NCBI GenBank assembly: GCA_022841825.1
Contig: JALHQT010000005.1
Coordinates: forward strand, 1 to 64,000
Origin: Anaerolineae bacterium
GTDB lineage: Bacteria > Chloroflexota > Anaerolineae > Aggregatilineales > Phototrophicaceae
DNA: 64,000 nucleotides
Direction: 5' to 3'
In this document: in pieces, positions 37,488 to 46,577 of the stretch
How positions within the stretch are numbered: position 1 is the stretch's first letter
Layout of the letters: every line of letters begins with the position of its first letter
Program-made: the position numbers and the translations under genes
The notes under the pieces: generated by a model
Told to the model about the DNA's origin: nothing
Database searches by the model: none
Seen by the model: the letters and a program-made list of their open reading frames with translations, nothing else

Positions 37488-38449
37488 GCCGACGCAGGGC
37501 GACTCAGCAAGACGCGCGCATGATCGTTCGTCGCCAGACTGTAGGCACCCCATGCCGCCGGGACGAGGACGGTCTCGCCCAGCGTCAGCGGCACGACATG
37601 AATACCCGCACGCACCAGTGCGCTGCCCGCGATGCAGGTCAGGCTGTGAAAGTGGGTACCACCCGTATCCAGGCGAGTGCTCCTACCATTCTCCCCATTC
37701 AACTGGACAAGCGTCGTCGCAAAGTAGGGTGTCTCGACAATGCTGACGAGCCTCCCGGTCTCACCACCCGTATGAACAATCGTGGGGAGCGAGGACAGGT
37801 TGGCGACGCGCAGCCCTTTCTCGATATGCAGTTCGCGGTCGGTCCGACCCCAGTCGTAGAGACGGTAGGTGGTATTTGACGACTGCTGGATTTCGTAAAT
37901 CAGCACGCCGGGTCCCAGCGCGTGGATCGTATTTGCCTCGACATACAACACATCGCCGGGCGCGACCTCGGCATAGACGACATATTGTTCGAGCGTGCCG
38001 GAGCGAATGGCTGCGGCGACAGCTTCGCGGCTCATTCCCGGCTGGATGCCGATCACCAGCTTCGCGCCGGGCGCGGCAGCCAGCACATACCACGCCTCGT
38101 TCTTGCCGCGCGGTTCGCCTTCCAGTTCGCGCGCCTGCTCGTCGTTCGGATGATCCTGGATCGACAGCCACTCGTTCGCGTCGATGAACTTCGCCAGCAG
38201 CGGAAAGCCCTCGCTCAGGTCGTATTGCTCGCCGACAAGCGCCGCACCCCATTCGGCGAGCACATCAGCGAGCGTCCTGCCCGCCAGTTCTCCATTGCGA
38301 ATCACGGACGTATCGTGCAACTCCCACGCCTCACCAATGCGTCTGCCAGGGGCGATTGATTTGCCGAGGTGCGATGCCAGGGCAGTGCCCGCCCAGGGCT
38401 TCTCGTGTAAAGATGCTTGCAGCAGCAGCGGATACAGCGAGTGCATCAT
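37484..38449 (-). CDS. manA: Mannose-6-phosphate isomerase, type I
   Basis: 321 residues (adjacent ATGs at 38449 and 38446; the second fits the AGGA site better). Interconverts mannose-6-phosphate and fructose-6-phosphate, zinc-dependent. Seen: LLAKFIDANEWLSIQDHPNDE with the zinc ligands Q and H, GKNEAWYVLAAAPGAKL (Glu ligand), NTIHALGPGVLIYEIQQSSN with His ligand and TYRLYDWGR. Shorter than the E. coli enzyme (391), typical of the short Bacillus-like group. Operon with the YgjP-like gene. Confidence 0.93.
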   Translation of the reverse strand: MMHSLYPLLLQASLHEKPWAGTALASHLGKSIAPGRRIGEAWELHDTSVIRNGELAGRTLADVLAEWGAALVGEQYDLSEGFPLLAKFIDANEWLSIQDHPNDEQARELEGEPRGKNEAWYVLAAAPGAKLVIGIQPGMSREAVAAAIRSGTLEQYVVYAEVAPGDVLYVEANTIHALGPGVLIYEIQQSSNTTYRLYDWGRTDRELHIEKGLRVANLSSLPTIVHTGGETGRLVSIVETPYFATTLVQLNGENGRSTRLDTGGTHFHSLTCIAGSALVRAGIHVVPLTLGETVLVPAAWGAYSLATNDHARVLLSRPASA

Positions 38450-38471
38450 CTTCCTTTCGTGTTGAGACGAC

Positions 38472-38981
38472 TCAAAAGCCGTAGATTAGAATACTTAGCA
38501 AGATCCCGATGCCGACCGCCAACATCCCGAAGATAAGCGCCAGTACCACCAAGCGCATCACCGGAGATCGAGGAAGCAAGCTGGATCGTCCCGCCTCCGC
38601 CACAGCCTGCGGGGCTTCCATGCCTAACTGGCGGATGCCCCTTGGAGCCGTCACCTCCGCGAAGTTCTGCGCGGGCAGCGGCGGCGTCAGATCGATCATG
38701 CTGACATCCATGTGCGCCAGGCGCAGCAGTCGTTTCGCTTCGAGGCTGTTCGGGTTGATGACGAGGATGTTCTCCAGGCAGACGACGCGGTCACTTTCAG
38801 TCTCGACAAGGTCGATCAGCGCCCACCAGATGGTCTCGTCTTCGGGGGCGATCTTCGCCGCTTCCTGCAGCAGTTTGTACGCTTTGGCGCGGTCGCCGTC
38901 GCGCAGCGCTGCACGACTGCCATTGATAAGCGTGATCACCATCGGATCACGTTCAAATTTCAGACTATCGAGTTCTGCCAA
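38472..38981 (-). CDS. TPR-like protein with C-terminal membrane helix
   Basis: 169 residues from a TTG at 38981 with GAGGA upstream; ATG 38942 is an alternative. TPR-like helices: SRAALRDGDRAKAYKLLQEA, DETIWWALIDLVETESDRVV, LVINPNSLEAKRLLRLAH. A Pro-rich linker then leads to a C-terminal membrane helix (about 142-167, LVVLALIFGMLAVGIGILLS). Same architecture and words (ETESDRVVCLENILVINPNS) as the 26755-30295 family. Member of that paralogous set without a propeller. It ends 22 bp before the manA start. Confidence 0.75.
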   Translation of the reverse strand: MAELDSLKFERDPMVITLINGSRAALRDGDRAKAYKLLQEAAKIAPEDETIWWALIDLVETESDRVVCLENILVINPNSLEAKRLLRLAHMDVSMIDLTPPLPAQNFAEVTAPRGIRQLGMEAPQAVAEAGRSSLLPRSPVMRLVVLALIFGMLAVGIGILLSILIYGF

Positions 38982-39064
38982 CCTGTGATCCTCATCGTCC
39001 CACCATGCTTATTCAGTTTACCTGTGACGCAAAGCACGGTCTATAGCCGATCTGGATATCGACT

Positions 39065-39127
39065 CCTGGCGTCCCTGGCGTCCTGGCGGTTCAGTTCGTT
39101 CAACCGCCAAAACGCCAGAGACGCCAT
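39065..39127. repeat. Palindromic element, CTGGCG family
   Basis: Left arm CCTGGCGTCCCTGGCGTCCT (39065-39084) plus GGCGGTT, right arm AACCGCCAAAACGCCAGAGA (39102-39121) plus CGCCATG. The arms are near-repeats of CTGGCGTC. It lies between the TPR gene and sufU, about 38 bp after the sufU stop. The words GGCGGTTCA also occur in the gap at 63780. Confidence 0.7.
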
Positions 39128-39164
39128 GGGAACACCTTTGTTGCGGACGCAAGACTTGCCAGGT

Positions 39165-39584
39165 CTATGTCTTTTTGAGGATTTCTTCCAGCGCCTGCCA
39201 TGCCAGCAGTGCGCACTTGATGCGCGCAGGGAACTGGCGCACGCCTTCCAGCGCGTCCAGCTCTTCCAGCTTTGGGTCAAGTTCACTGTGTTCGATCAGG
39301 AAGGCGCGGAAGCTGGCGAGCATCGCCGCCGCGTCTGCCTTCGTCATGCCGATCAGCGCGTCGGTCATCATCGACGCCGACGCCGTGCTGATGGCGCAGC
39401 CCGCCGACTCATAGCGCAGATCGACCAGCACGCCGTCCTTGACGATGGCGCACAGGTCGATAGCATCGCCGCACGAGGTGTTCTCGCGGTGCACGCAGTC
39501 GGTCGCGTCGGGCAGCTTGCCGCTGTGCAGCGGGTCCTGCGCGTGAGCGAGGATCACCTCGCGGTACATGTCACGAACGGACAT
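39165..39584 (-). CDS. sufU: Fe-S assembly protein SufU
   Basis: 139 residues from ATG 39584 (a TTG at 39590 would add two). SufU is the zinc-bound IscU-type partner that accepts sulfur from SufS. Seen: MYREVILAHAQDPLHSG, first Cys in TSCGDAIDL, second in GCAISTASASMMTDALIG, third in RIKCALLAWQAL, all at conserved positions. The insertion between the second and third cysteines is longer than in IscU, as in SufU. It overlaps the sufS stop region by 14 bp. The other suf genes are not in the window. Confidence 0.93.
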   Translation of the reverse strand: MSVRDMYREVILAHAQDPLHSGKLPDATDCVHRENTSCGDAIDLCAIVKDGVLVDLRYESAGCAISTASASMMTDALIGMTKADAAAMLASFRAFLIEHSELDPKLEELDALEGVRQFPARIKCALLAWQALEEILKKT

Positions 39585-40788
39585 TGGCAAACATCTCCCG
39601 CGCGCCCATGAGCGCGGTCACGAGCGCGTCGATTTCTTCCGGCACATTGTAGAAGGCGAGGCTGGCGCGCGCGCTGGCGGGCACGCCAAAGCGCCGACCG
39701 AGCGGCTGCGCACAGTGATGCCCGGCGCGGATGGCGATGCCGTCTTCGTCGAGCAGCGCCGAGAGATCATGCGGGTGAATGCCCGCGAGCGTGAAGGCGA
39801 AGACGGGTCCACGCTGCGGCGCGCTGCCGAGCAGGCGCAAGCCCGGCACTTGCGGCAGCTTCTCCAGCGCGTAGGCGGTCAGCGTTGCGTCTTCCGCCTG
39901 GATCTCCGCCATGCCGATGCTGCACAGATAATCGACCGCCGCGCCCAAGCCGATTGCCTCGGAGATGGCGGGCGTCCCCGCCTCGAACCGGGCGGGCGGT
40001 TCCGCCCAGGTCGAGCCTTCCAGACGCACGCTCTCGATCATGTCCCCGCCGCCGAGGAAGGGATCCATCGCTTCGAGCAGCTCGTATCTGCCCCACAGCG
40101 CACCGATGCCCGTCGGTGCGCACAGCTTGTGCCCGCTGAAGGCGTACCAATCGCAGCCAAGCGCCCCCACATCGACCGGCATTTGCAGCACGCCCTGCGC
40201 GCCATCGACCAGCACCTTCGCGCCGACGGCGTGGGCGGCATCGGCGATCTGACGCACGGGGTTGATCGTGCCCAGGACATTCGAGGCGTGCATGAACGAG
40301 ACGAGCTTGACACCTTCGAGCGCCGCATCCAGATCGCTCAGGTCGAGCGTGCCGTCGTCGTTGACGCGCAGGAAGCGCAGCGTGATGCCGATCTGGTCGC
40401 GCAGAATGTGCCAGGGGACGATGTTGCTGTGATGTTCCATCTCGGTCAGCAGGACGACATCACCCGCCTTGAGGAACTTGCGCGCCCAGCCGTGCGCGAC
40501 GAGGTTCAAGCCCTCGGTCGTGTTGCGGACGAAGACGATCTCTTCTGGGCGAGCAGCATGGACGAAACGGGCGACCTTGCGGCGGGCGTCCTCGTAGGCA
40601 GCAGTGGCGGCTTCGCTGAGGGTGTGCAGCCCGCGATGGACGTTGGCGTTGGTTTCGCGGTAGTAGCGGTCGAGCGCGTCGATGACGGCGGTCGGCTTCT
40701 GCGACGTGGCGGCGTTATCGAGGTAGACGAGCGGCTTGCCATGAACCGTGCGGCTCAGGATGGGGAAATCACGGCGAACATCGCGCAT
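39571..40788 (-). CDS. sufS: Cysteine desulfurase SufS
   Basis: 405 residues. PLP enzyme releasing sulfur from cysteine as a persulfide for Fe-S clusters. Seen: YLDNAATSQKP, EMEHHSNIVPW (His stacking on PLP), VDGAQGV (Asp), PLP lysine K221 in FSGHKLCAPTG, and the persulfide cysteine C359 in RAGHHCAQPLG. Group II (SufS-like) by the short active-site loop. Forms an operon with sufU, which is its usual partner. Confidence 0.96.
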   Translation of the reverse strand: MRDVRRDFPILSRTVHGKPLVYLDNAATSQKPTAVIDALDRYYRETNANVHRGLHTLSEAATAAYEDARRKVARFVHAARPEEIVFVRNTTEGLNLVAHGWARKFLKAGDVVLLTEMEHHSNIVPWHILRDQIGITLRFLRVNDDGTLDLSDLDAALEGVKLVSFMHASNVLGTINPVRQIADAAHAVGAKVLVDGAQGVLQMPVDVGALGCDWYAFSGHKLCAPTGIGALWGRYELLEAMDPFLGGGDMIESVRLEGSTWAEPPARFEAGTPAISEAIGLGAAVDYLCSIGMAEIQAEDATLTAYALEKLPQVPGLRLLGSAPQRGPVFAFTLAGIHPHDLSALLDEDGIAIRAGHHCAQPLGRRFGVPASARASLAFYNVPEEIDALVTALMGAREMFANVRS

Positions 40789-40846
40789 GAGAGGGTGTGT
40801 CCTGTACTCAACGGGCGGCTTACATTACGACGCTTGGGACGCACCC

Positions 40847-40875
40847 ATTGTAGCAAATGCGTAACGGCGGTTAAA
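40847..40875 (-). promoter_or_regulatory. Predicted sufS-sufU promoter
   Basis: Minus strand TGCTACAAT: TACAAT (40847-40852) with TG one base upstream, weak -35 TTTAAC (40870-40875) at 17 bp. It is 59 bp before the sufS ATG. Confidence 0.45.
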
Positions 40876-40903
40876 GCGGAAGTTGAACGGATGCGTGAGA
40901 GGC

Positions 40904-41158
40904 TCAATAGTATCGGACGGGCAATTCCAGTGTCTCCAGCAGATCATACAAGTTGAGCGCAGGTATACCCAGGAGGTCAGCGAGCTTGCTAGCGGTGAAC
41001 TCGCCTCCCATATGACGTGTGTGGAGATCGTTGAGCCGCGTCAGGAAGTCCGCTTCGCGAATTTGTGCGAGCGCTTCTGCCTCCGCGATGTGGTTGTAGG
41101 CGGCGTAAAGTTCGATGGTGAGCGTGTAGCCTTCGCGGGTTACGCTTCGCAATGTCAT
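40904..41158 (-). CDS. Small protein, UPF0175/antitoxin-like C-terminus
   Basis: 84 residues from ATG 41158, which overlaps the stop of the pentapeptide gene by ATGA. N-terminus MTLRSVTREGYTLTIELYAAYNHI is unknown. The C-terminus FTASKLADLLGIPALNLYDL followed by LETLELPVRYY resembles the helix-turn-helix pattern of UPF0175 antitoxins (AAELLGI.....DLL...GIPV). If so, no toxin gene is obvious next to it. Belongs to the low-GC patch by coupling, although its own GC is higher. Weak call. Confidence 0.55.
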   Translation of the reverse strand: MTLRSVTREGYTLTIELYAAYNHIAEAEALAQIREADFLTRLNDLHTRHMGGEFTASKLADLLGIPALNLYDLLETLELPVRYY

Positions 41159-41952
41159 CTCGGTTTCCAAAAGTTGGGATGATCGGGATCGGTAAAGCGG
41201 AATAGATCTTCTTGTTGACTCCATCTTTTGCCATCTGGAAGGATAGTTGTTTCGTCAATCTGAATGTCCACAATGCTCGCATTTCGGAGGTTTGCGCCTG
41301 TTAAGTCAGCGCCTCTCAGAATTGTTCCGGCAAGCTGTGCTGCGGTAAGGTTTACAAGCCTTAAGCCTGCTTTGGTGAAGTTGGTTGTCCCTAAATCTGA
41401 GTTTGACAGATTAGACTTATCCAGTATTGAGTTCCGAAACTCAAAATCACGCAAATGGGCATTAGACAGATTTGCAAAGTGTAGATTTTTTCTCCATAAC
41501 GTTCCATCTCGATGCCACCCCTTGTTTTCCAAGATTCTCGCCGCTTCAATTGCAAACATGTTATTAGGACTTGTCAGTTGATGTATGAGTAATTGTTTTT
41601 CTGTATACTGCTGACGGATTGAGGCGAGCAAGTCAACGAGCGCCACGGTCACCGCAATTCCGATAAGTTCGGAACTCAAGTTTATATACAAATCATTCGC
41701 GACTGTTTTGAAGTCCAATGGAATGGTTCGAGCACTAGCATAGCCTGCAAAGTAAATACCACCTGCTATGAGGAGCAAAGTCAAGGTCAGTGTTGTTCGG
41801 GCAATAAGAATGCGAGCCAATCTGTGTGAGATACGAACGAGCCACTCATAGATTGAGGTGGTCACATCCTCGAACGAATGACTCAACGGACTTGATCTTC
41901 TTCGTGGACTGCCACCATGCGCGTTCTGTTTACTCCGCTGACTGGTTCTCAT
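41155..41952 (-). CDS. Membrane protein with pentapeptide repeats
   Basis: 265 residues from ATG 41952, preceded by GAGAG; a TTG at 42024 would add 24 residues. Seen: a basic N-terminal stretch (SKQNAHGGSPRRRSS), two membrane helices (LTLTLLLIAGGIYFAGYA, SSELIGIAVTVALVDLLAS), then a pentapeptide repeat block, A(D/N)LxX style: HFANLSNAHLRDFEF, SNLSNSDLGTTNFTKAGL, GADLTGANLRNAS. C-terminus LFRFTDPDHPNFW. Pentapeptide repeats form right-handed beta-helices, often in adaptor or protective proteins. GC is clearly lower than in the core. Confidence 0.75.
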   Translation of the reverse strand: MRTSQRSKQNAHGGSPRRRSSPLSHSFEDVTTSIYEWLVRISHRLARILIARTTLTLTLLLIAGGIYFAGYASARTIPLDFKTVANDLYINLSSELIGIAVTVALVDLLASIRQQYTEKQLLIHQLTSPNNMFAIEAARILENKGWHRDGTLWRKNLHFANLSNAHLRDFEFRNSILDKSNLSNSDLGTTNFTKAGLRLVNLTAAQLAGTILRGADLTGANLRNASIVDIQIDETTILPDGKRWSQQEDLFRFTDPDHPNFWKPR

Positions 41953-42679
41953 CTCTCGAATCCTTGATTGTGTCTTGCATTCGTTTGTTGCGAAGCTCAG
42001 GCGTCTCAACCATGATTGAGTCAAAACTGGTAACTCTGTCGAACCGTTTGGAAATGCTCTCTAATTCTTTCGCTACTCGCATTACAGCCTCGCTAGCGCT
42101 GGGAGAAGGAAGTGTTGCCTCTTTCATGTAGCTGAGGTCAATGATGTCTTCTTCATCAAATGTGTGACCATTAAGCGAGCTATACCGTAATGAGACACGA
42201 AATCTGATAGTGCGACCTTCCATCAATAGCTCTGGCCCTGAGTCAATAATCTGTTCAAACTTTTTTCCGGATGGGAGAAGTGGTATAGAGTTGGCAAATG
42301 GCCCGACGTCGTTTAGTTGTTTTTCTCGCATGTATAGTGGGGAGGGGTCAAACTTAATGCAAATTTCTTTTGCAGGTGTGTGCCCAAAATTCTCTATGAT
42401 TGCATAAATCATGTGGTTGCTCTTTCCCTCAAAATAGACCAAAACATGCGGATTTTCAGCATTTTCGCGTTGTCTTTGAATTTCGACTGCTTGAATTAGT
42501 CCGGCGACTGCGCTTACCAAAGAGAAGAACGCCGACACAGCGGCTATACCCACAATGAATGTTGGATCCGCATTACCCGCAGAAACGATCCATAAGAAGA
42601 CAATGCCAAGACCCATGACCAAAAGCGCTAGCAAGATGCCCAGTCGACGAGCTAGCCACTTTAGGGTTCGGTTGATCAT
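41930..42679 (-). CDS. Hypothetical membrane protein, low GC
   Basis: 249 residues. Two membrane helices at the N-terminus (LGILLALLVMGLGIVFLWIV, then FIVGIAAVSAFFSLVSAVAG), a cytosolic or extracytoplasmic domain with HVLVYFEGKSNHMIYAIIEN and FRVSLRYSSLNGHTFDEEDI, and a charged C-terminus. No family recognised. It overlaps the next gene by 23 bp. Low GC: 22 of the 60 bases in 42361-42420 are G or C. Part of the accessory patch between sufS and nifJ. Confidence 0.65.
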   Translation of the reverse strand: MINRTLKWLARRLGILLALLVMGLGIVFLWIVSAGNADPTFIVGIAAVSAFFSLVSAVAGLIQAVEIQRQRENAENPHVLVYFEGKSNHMIYAIIENFGHTPAKEICIKFDPSPLYMREKQLNDVGPFANSIPLLPSGKKFEQIIDSGPELLMEGRTIRFRVSLRYSSLNGHTFDEEDIIDLSYMKEATLPSPSASEAVMRVAKELESISKRFDRVTSFDSIMVETPELRNKRMQDTIKDSRDENQSAE

Positions 42680-42913
42680 TTAGTTGAGCTCCCAAATTTT
42701 GGATAGTTGTTACAATGACTATTGAGCCATAAAATGAAATATTAAGCAAATACTTTCCAGCTAGCCAATTGATTACAAGGGTTGCTATTCTCGTTTATAC
42801 ACCTTCATGACATTCACCCGCCCTTTGCGTGATGTCTATCACTCTCCCCTCCCCCATCCACAGGGCTAAGATCGCCTTAGAATGAGGCTCTTTGTCTTCA
42901 TGAGGGACGTGAG

Positions 42914-45900
42914 ATGAAATCACCCGAATACATCACGCTTGACGCCAACGAGGCGGCAGCGCGCATTGCCTACCTGACCAACGAAGTCATCGCCATTTAC
43001 CCGATCACCCCCGCATCCCAGATGGGCGAATGGGCGGATGAGTGGGCGGCAGCAGGCAAACCCAACCTGTGGGGAACTGTCCCGCAGGTGGTCGAGATGC
43101 AAAGCGAAGGCGGCGCTGCCGGCGCCATTCATGGCGCGCTGCAAGCAGGGTCGCTGGCGACCACCTTCACTGCCTCCCAGGGCTTGCTGCTGATGATCCC
43201 GAATATGTACAAGATCGCGGGCGAACTGACGCCCGTCGTCTTTCATATCGCCGCCCGCGCCATCGCCGCGCAGGGCCTGTCGATCTTCGGCGACCATCAG
43301 GATGTGATGGCGGCGCGGCAGACCGGCTGGGCGGTTCTCGCGTCGGCATCCGTGCAGGAGGCGCAGGACTTCGCGGCAATCGCCCACGCGGCGACGCTCC
43401 AGGCGCGCGTCCCCTTCATCCACTTCTTCGATGGCTTCCGCACCTCGCACGAGATCAACAAGATCGCGCTGCTCGACGAAGACGACCTGCGCGCCATGCT
43501 CGACGAAGCGGGCATCGCTCGCCACCGCGCGCACGGCTTGTCACCGGAACACCCGGTCATTCGCGGTACCGCGCAAAACCCCGATGTCTACTTCCAGGGG
43601 CGCGAGACGGTCAACCCGTACTACGCCGCCGTCCCCGGCATTGTCCAGGGCGCGATGGATCGCTTCGCCGCGCTCACCGGACGGCAGTATCACCTCTATG
43701 AGTATTACGGCGCGCCCGATGCCGAACATGTCGTCATCATCATGGCATCCGGCGGCGAAGCCGTACACGAGACGGTCGATTACCTCAACGCGCACGGCGC
43801 GAAGCTCGGCGTGCTCAAGGTGCGCCTGTTCCGCCCCTTCGACTGCGCGGGCATGATCGCGGCGCTGCCTCAGAGCGTGCGCAAGATCGCCGTGCTCGAC
43901 CGCACGAAGGAACCCGGCAGCGCGGGCGAACCCCTCTACCAGGATGTACTGACGGCGCTGATGGAAAACTGGACGGGCGTAATGCCGCGCGTCGTCGGCG
44001 GGCGCTACGGCTTGGCATCCAAGGACTTCACGCCTGCGATGGTCAAGGCGGTCTACGACAACCTGGATCTCGACCAGCCCAAGAATCACTTCACCATCGG
44101 CATCAACGACGATGTGGGACACACCAGCCTGCCCTTCGACCGCGATTTCTCGGTCGAGCCGGAAACCGTCGTCCGCGCGCTCTTCTACGGCTTGGGCGCG
44201 GATGGCACGGTCGGCGCGAACAAGAACTCGATCAAGATCATCGGCGAAAACACGCCAAACTACGCCCAGGGCTACTTCGTCTATGACTCGAAGAAGTCCG
44301 GCTCGATGACGACCTCGCACCTGCGCTTTGGACGCGACCCAATCCGCTCCAACTACCTGATCACCAAAGCGAACTTCGTCGCCTGTCACCAACCGGGCTT
44401 CCTGGAGCGCTTCGACATCCTGGCGGACGCCGTCGAGGGTGGCGTCTTCCTGCTGAACACGCATGTGCCCGCCGACCGCGTATGGGACAGCCTGCCGCGC
44501 AACACCCAGGAACACATCGTCAATAAGCACCTGCATCTCTACATCATCGACGCGTACAAGGTCGCCAAGGAAGCGGGCATGGGCGGGCGCATCAACACCG
44601 TCATGCAGGTCTGCTTCTTCGCCATCTCCGGCGTGCTGCCGCGCGACGAAGCGATCAATGAGATCAAAGACTCGATCATCAAGACCTACGGCAAGAAAGG
44701 CGAAGAGATCGTCGAAAAGAATCTCCAGGCGGTCGATCAGACCCTGGGGAATCTCTACGAGGTCGCCGTCCCCACAGCCATCTCGTCGAAGGTCGAGCTG
44801 CTCTCGCCCGTCAGCGCGGGCGCGCCAGATTTCGTGCGCGGCGTCCTGGGCGAGATGATCGCCGGACGCGGCGACCTGCTGCCCGTCAGCCTCATGCCCG
44901 CCGATGGAACCTACCCGGTCGGCACAACGCAGTACGAAAAGCGCAACCTGGCGCAGGAAATCCCGGTCTGGGACCCGAACGTCTGCATCCAGTGCGGCAA
45001 GTGCGCGATGGTCTGCCCGCACGCCGTCATCCGCATCAAGGCGTACGAGCCAGAATTGCTGACAGGCGCGCCGGAGACCTTCAAGTCGATGGACGCCAAG
45101 GATACGGATTGGGCGGGCTTGAAGTACACCATCCAGGTCGCGCCGGAAGACTGCACGGGCTGTGCGCTGTGCGTGGACGTCTGCCCTGCCAAGAACAAGA
45201 GCGCCGCCAATCAGAAGGCGATCAACATGCGTCCGCAGCCGCCGCTGCGCGAGCAGGAATGCGAAAACTGGGACTTCTTCCTGGACATCCCGGAACTCGA
45301 CCGCCGCCGCATCAAGACCAGCAGCATCCGCCAGCAGCAGGTGCAGCAGCCGCTCTTTGAGTTCAGCGGTGCCTGTGCGGGCTGCGGCGAAACGCCCTAT
45401 CTCAAGCTGATCACCCAGCTCTTTGGCGACCGCACCGTCGTCGCCAACGCGACGGGCTGCTCGTCGATCTACGGCGGCAACCTGCCGACAACCCCCTGGG
45501 CATCGAACGACGAAGGGCGCGGTCCCGCCTGGGCGAACTCGCTCTTTGAAGACAACGCCGAATTCGGTTTGGGCATCCGCGTCGCACTCGACAAGCAGAA
45601 CGAAATCGCGCGCGAACTGCTCCAGAAACTGGCGGGCGAGATCGGCGGCGAATTCGCCGAGTCGATCCTCCACGCCGTCCAGCGTGATGAGGCGGGCATC
45701 CACGAGCAGCGTGAACGTGTTGCCCTGCTCAAACAGCGGCTCGCAGAGCTGAGTTCCGTCGGTCGCAATGGCGCGTCTGATGCCAAGCGTCTGCTCGATT
45801 TGGCGGATACGCTGGTCAAGCGCGATGTCTGGATCGTCGGTGGCGATGGCTGGGCATATGACATCGGCTTCGGCGGTTTGGACCATGTCTTCGCCAGCGG

Positions 45901-46489
45901 ACGCAACGTCAACATCCTGGTCATGGATACCGAGGTTTACTCCAACACGGGCGGTCAGGCATCGAAATCAACCCCGCGTGCCGCCATCGCCAAATTTGCG
46001 GCGGGTGGCAAGCGCGGCAGCAAGAAAGACCTCGGCATGATCGCCATGAGCTACGGCGGCGTTTATGTCGCGCACGTGGCGATGGGTGCCAAGGACGAGC
46101 AGACCCTGCGCGCCTTCCTCGAAGCCGAAGCATACGACGGACCATCCCTCATCATCGCCTACAGCCACTGCATTGCGCATGGCATCAACATGGGAACGGC
46201 AATGCGTAACCAGAAAGCGGCGGTCGATAGCGGGCAGTGGCTGCTGTATCGCTATCACCCGGAACACGCCGCACGCGGCGAACACTCGCTCACGCTCGAC
46301 AGCCGCGCACCAAAGCTGCCGCTGAACGAGTATCTGCGTATGGAAAATCGCTTCAGGATGCTCGAAATGAGCAAGCCCGAGGTTGCGCGAGAACTGTTCG
46401 CTCAGGCGCAGGAAGATGTGCGGATGCAGTGGGCGCTCTATGAGTATCTGGCATCACGCTCTGTGAATGGCAGCGAAGTTAAGAGTTAG
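42914..46489 (+). CDS. nifJ: Pyruvate:ferredoxin (flavodoxin) oxidoreductase
   Basis: 1191 residues, a single-chain PFOR. Oxidises pyruvate and CoA to acetyl-CoA, CO2 and reduced ferredoxin. Seen in order: N-terminal pyrimidine-binding domain (NEVIAIYPITPASQMGEWAD), CoA-binding domains, two 4Fe-4S motifs (CIQCGKCAMVC from C691, CTGCALCVDVC from C747), a further cysteine pair in GACAGCGETP (C821, C824), and the TPP domain with VGGDGWAYDIGFGGLDHVF (about 976-994), EVYSNTGGQASKST. All cofactor sites are present. It heads a pyruvate module with 46578-50657. Confidence 0.96.
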   Translation: MKSPEYITLDANEAAARIAYLTNEVIAIYPITPASQMGEWADEWAAAGKPNLWGTVPQVVEMQSEGGAAGAIHGALQAGSLATTFTASQGLLLMIPNMYKIAGELTPVVFHIAARAIAAQGLSIFGDHQDVMAARQTGWAVLASASVQEAQDFAAIAHAATLQARVPFIHFFDGFRTSHEINKIALLDEDDLRAMLDEAGIARHRAHGLSPEHPVIRGTAQNPDVYFQGRETVNPYYAAVPGIVQGAMDRFAALTGRQYHLYEYYGAPDAEHVVIIMASGGEAVHETVDYLNAHGAKLGVLKVRLFRPFDCAGMIAALPQSVRKIAVLDRTKEPGSAGEPLYQDVLTALMENWTGVMPRVVGGRYGLASKDFTPAMVKAVYDNLDLDQPKNHFTIGINDDVGHTSLPFDRDFSVEPETVVRALFYGLGADGTVGANKNSIKIIGENTPNYAQGYFVYDSKKSGSMTTSHLRFGRDPIRSNYLITKANFVACHQPGFLERFDILADAVEGGVFLLNTHVPADRVWDSLPRNTQEHIVNKHLHLYIIDAYKVAKEAGMGGRINTVMQVCFFAISGVLPRDEAINEIKDSIIKTYGKKGEEIVEKNLQAVDQTLGNLYEVAVPTAISSKVELLSPVSAGAPDFVRGVLGEMIAGRGDLLPVSLMPADGTYPVGTTQYEKRNLAQEIPVWDPNVCIQCGKCAMVCPHAVIRIKAYEPELLTGAPETFKSMDAKDTDWAGLKYTIQVAPEDCTGCALCVDVCPAKNKSAANQKAINMRPQPPLREQECENWDFFLDIPELDRRRIKTSSIRQQQVQQPLFEFSGACAGCGETPYLKLITQLFGDRTVVANATGCSSIYGGNLPTTPWASNDEGRGPAWANSLFEDNAEFGLGIRVALDKQNEIARELLQKLAGEIGGEFAESILHAVQRDEAGIHEQRERVALLKQRLAELSSVGRNGASDAKRLLDLADTLVKRDVWIVGGDGWAYDIGFGGLDHVFASGRNVNILVMDTEVYSNTGGQASKSTPRAAIAKFAAGGKRGSKKDLGMIAMSYGGVYVAHVAMGAKDEQTLRAFLEAEAYDGPSLIIAYSHCIAHGINMGTAMRNQKAAVDSGQWLLYRYHPEHAARGEHSLTLDSRAPKLPLNEYLRMENRFRMLEMSKPEVARELFAQAQEDVRMQWALYEYLASRSVNGSEVKS

Positions 46490-46557
46490 AAGGGCAAAGT
46501 CAAAAGTGGAACCTGTGTCCACATGCCCAAACTTTTAACTTTCGACTTTTAACTTGC
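46477..46557. repeat. Palindromic element, AAGTTAAAAGT family
   Basis: Left arm AAGTTAAGAGTTAGAAGGGC (46477-46496) plus AAAGTCAAAAGTGG, right arm about 46531-46557 with CTTTTAACTTTCGACTTTTA. The left arm includes the last codons and the TAG stop codon of nifJ. It nearly fills the gap to the next gene. Confidence 0.7.
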
Positions 46558-46577
46558 AACTGGAGGGAACCGAATTC

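Larger units (their letters stand above)
41155..42890. other. Low-GC accessory patch
   Basis: Base composition drops well below the neighbouring genes from about 41160 to 42890. It includes the pentapeptide-repeat membrane protein, the hypothetical membrane protein and the gap 42680-42890. No integrase, transposase or flanking direct repeat was found. The best reading is horizontally acquired cargo with no visible mobility gene. The gap 42680-42913 shows no gene. Confidence 0.5.

Noticed and set aside
43541-45886. 781-codon minus-strand frame inside nifJ
   Set aside because: It is a GC3-driven shadow of nifJ, which has complete cofactor motifs on the plus strand.
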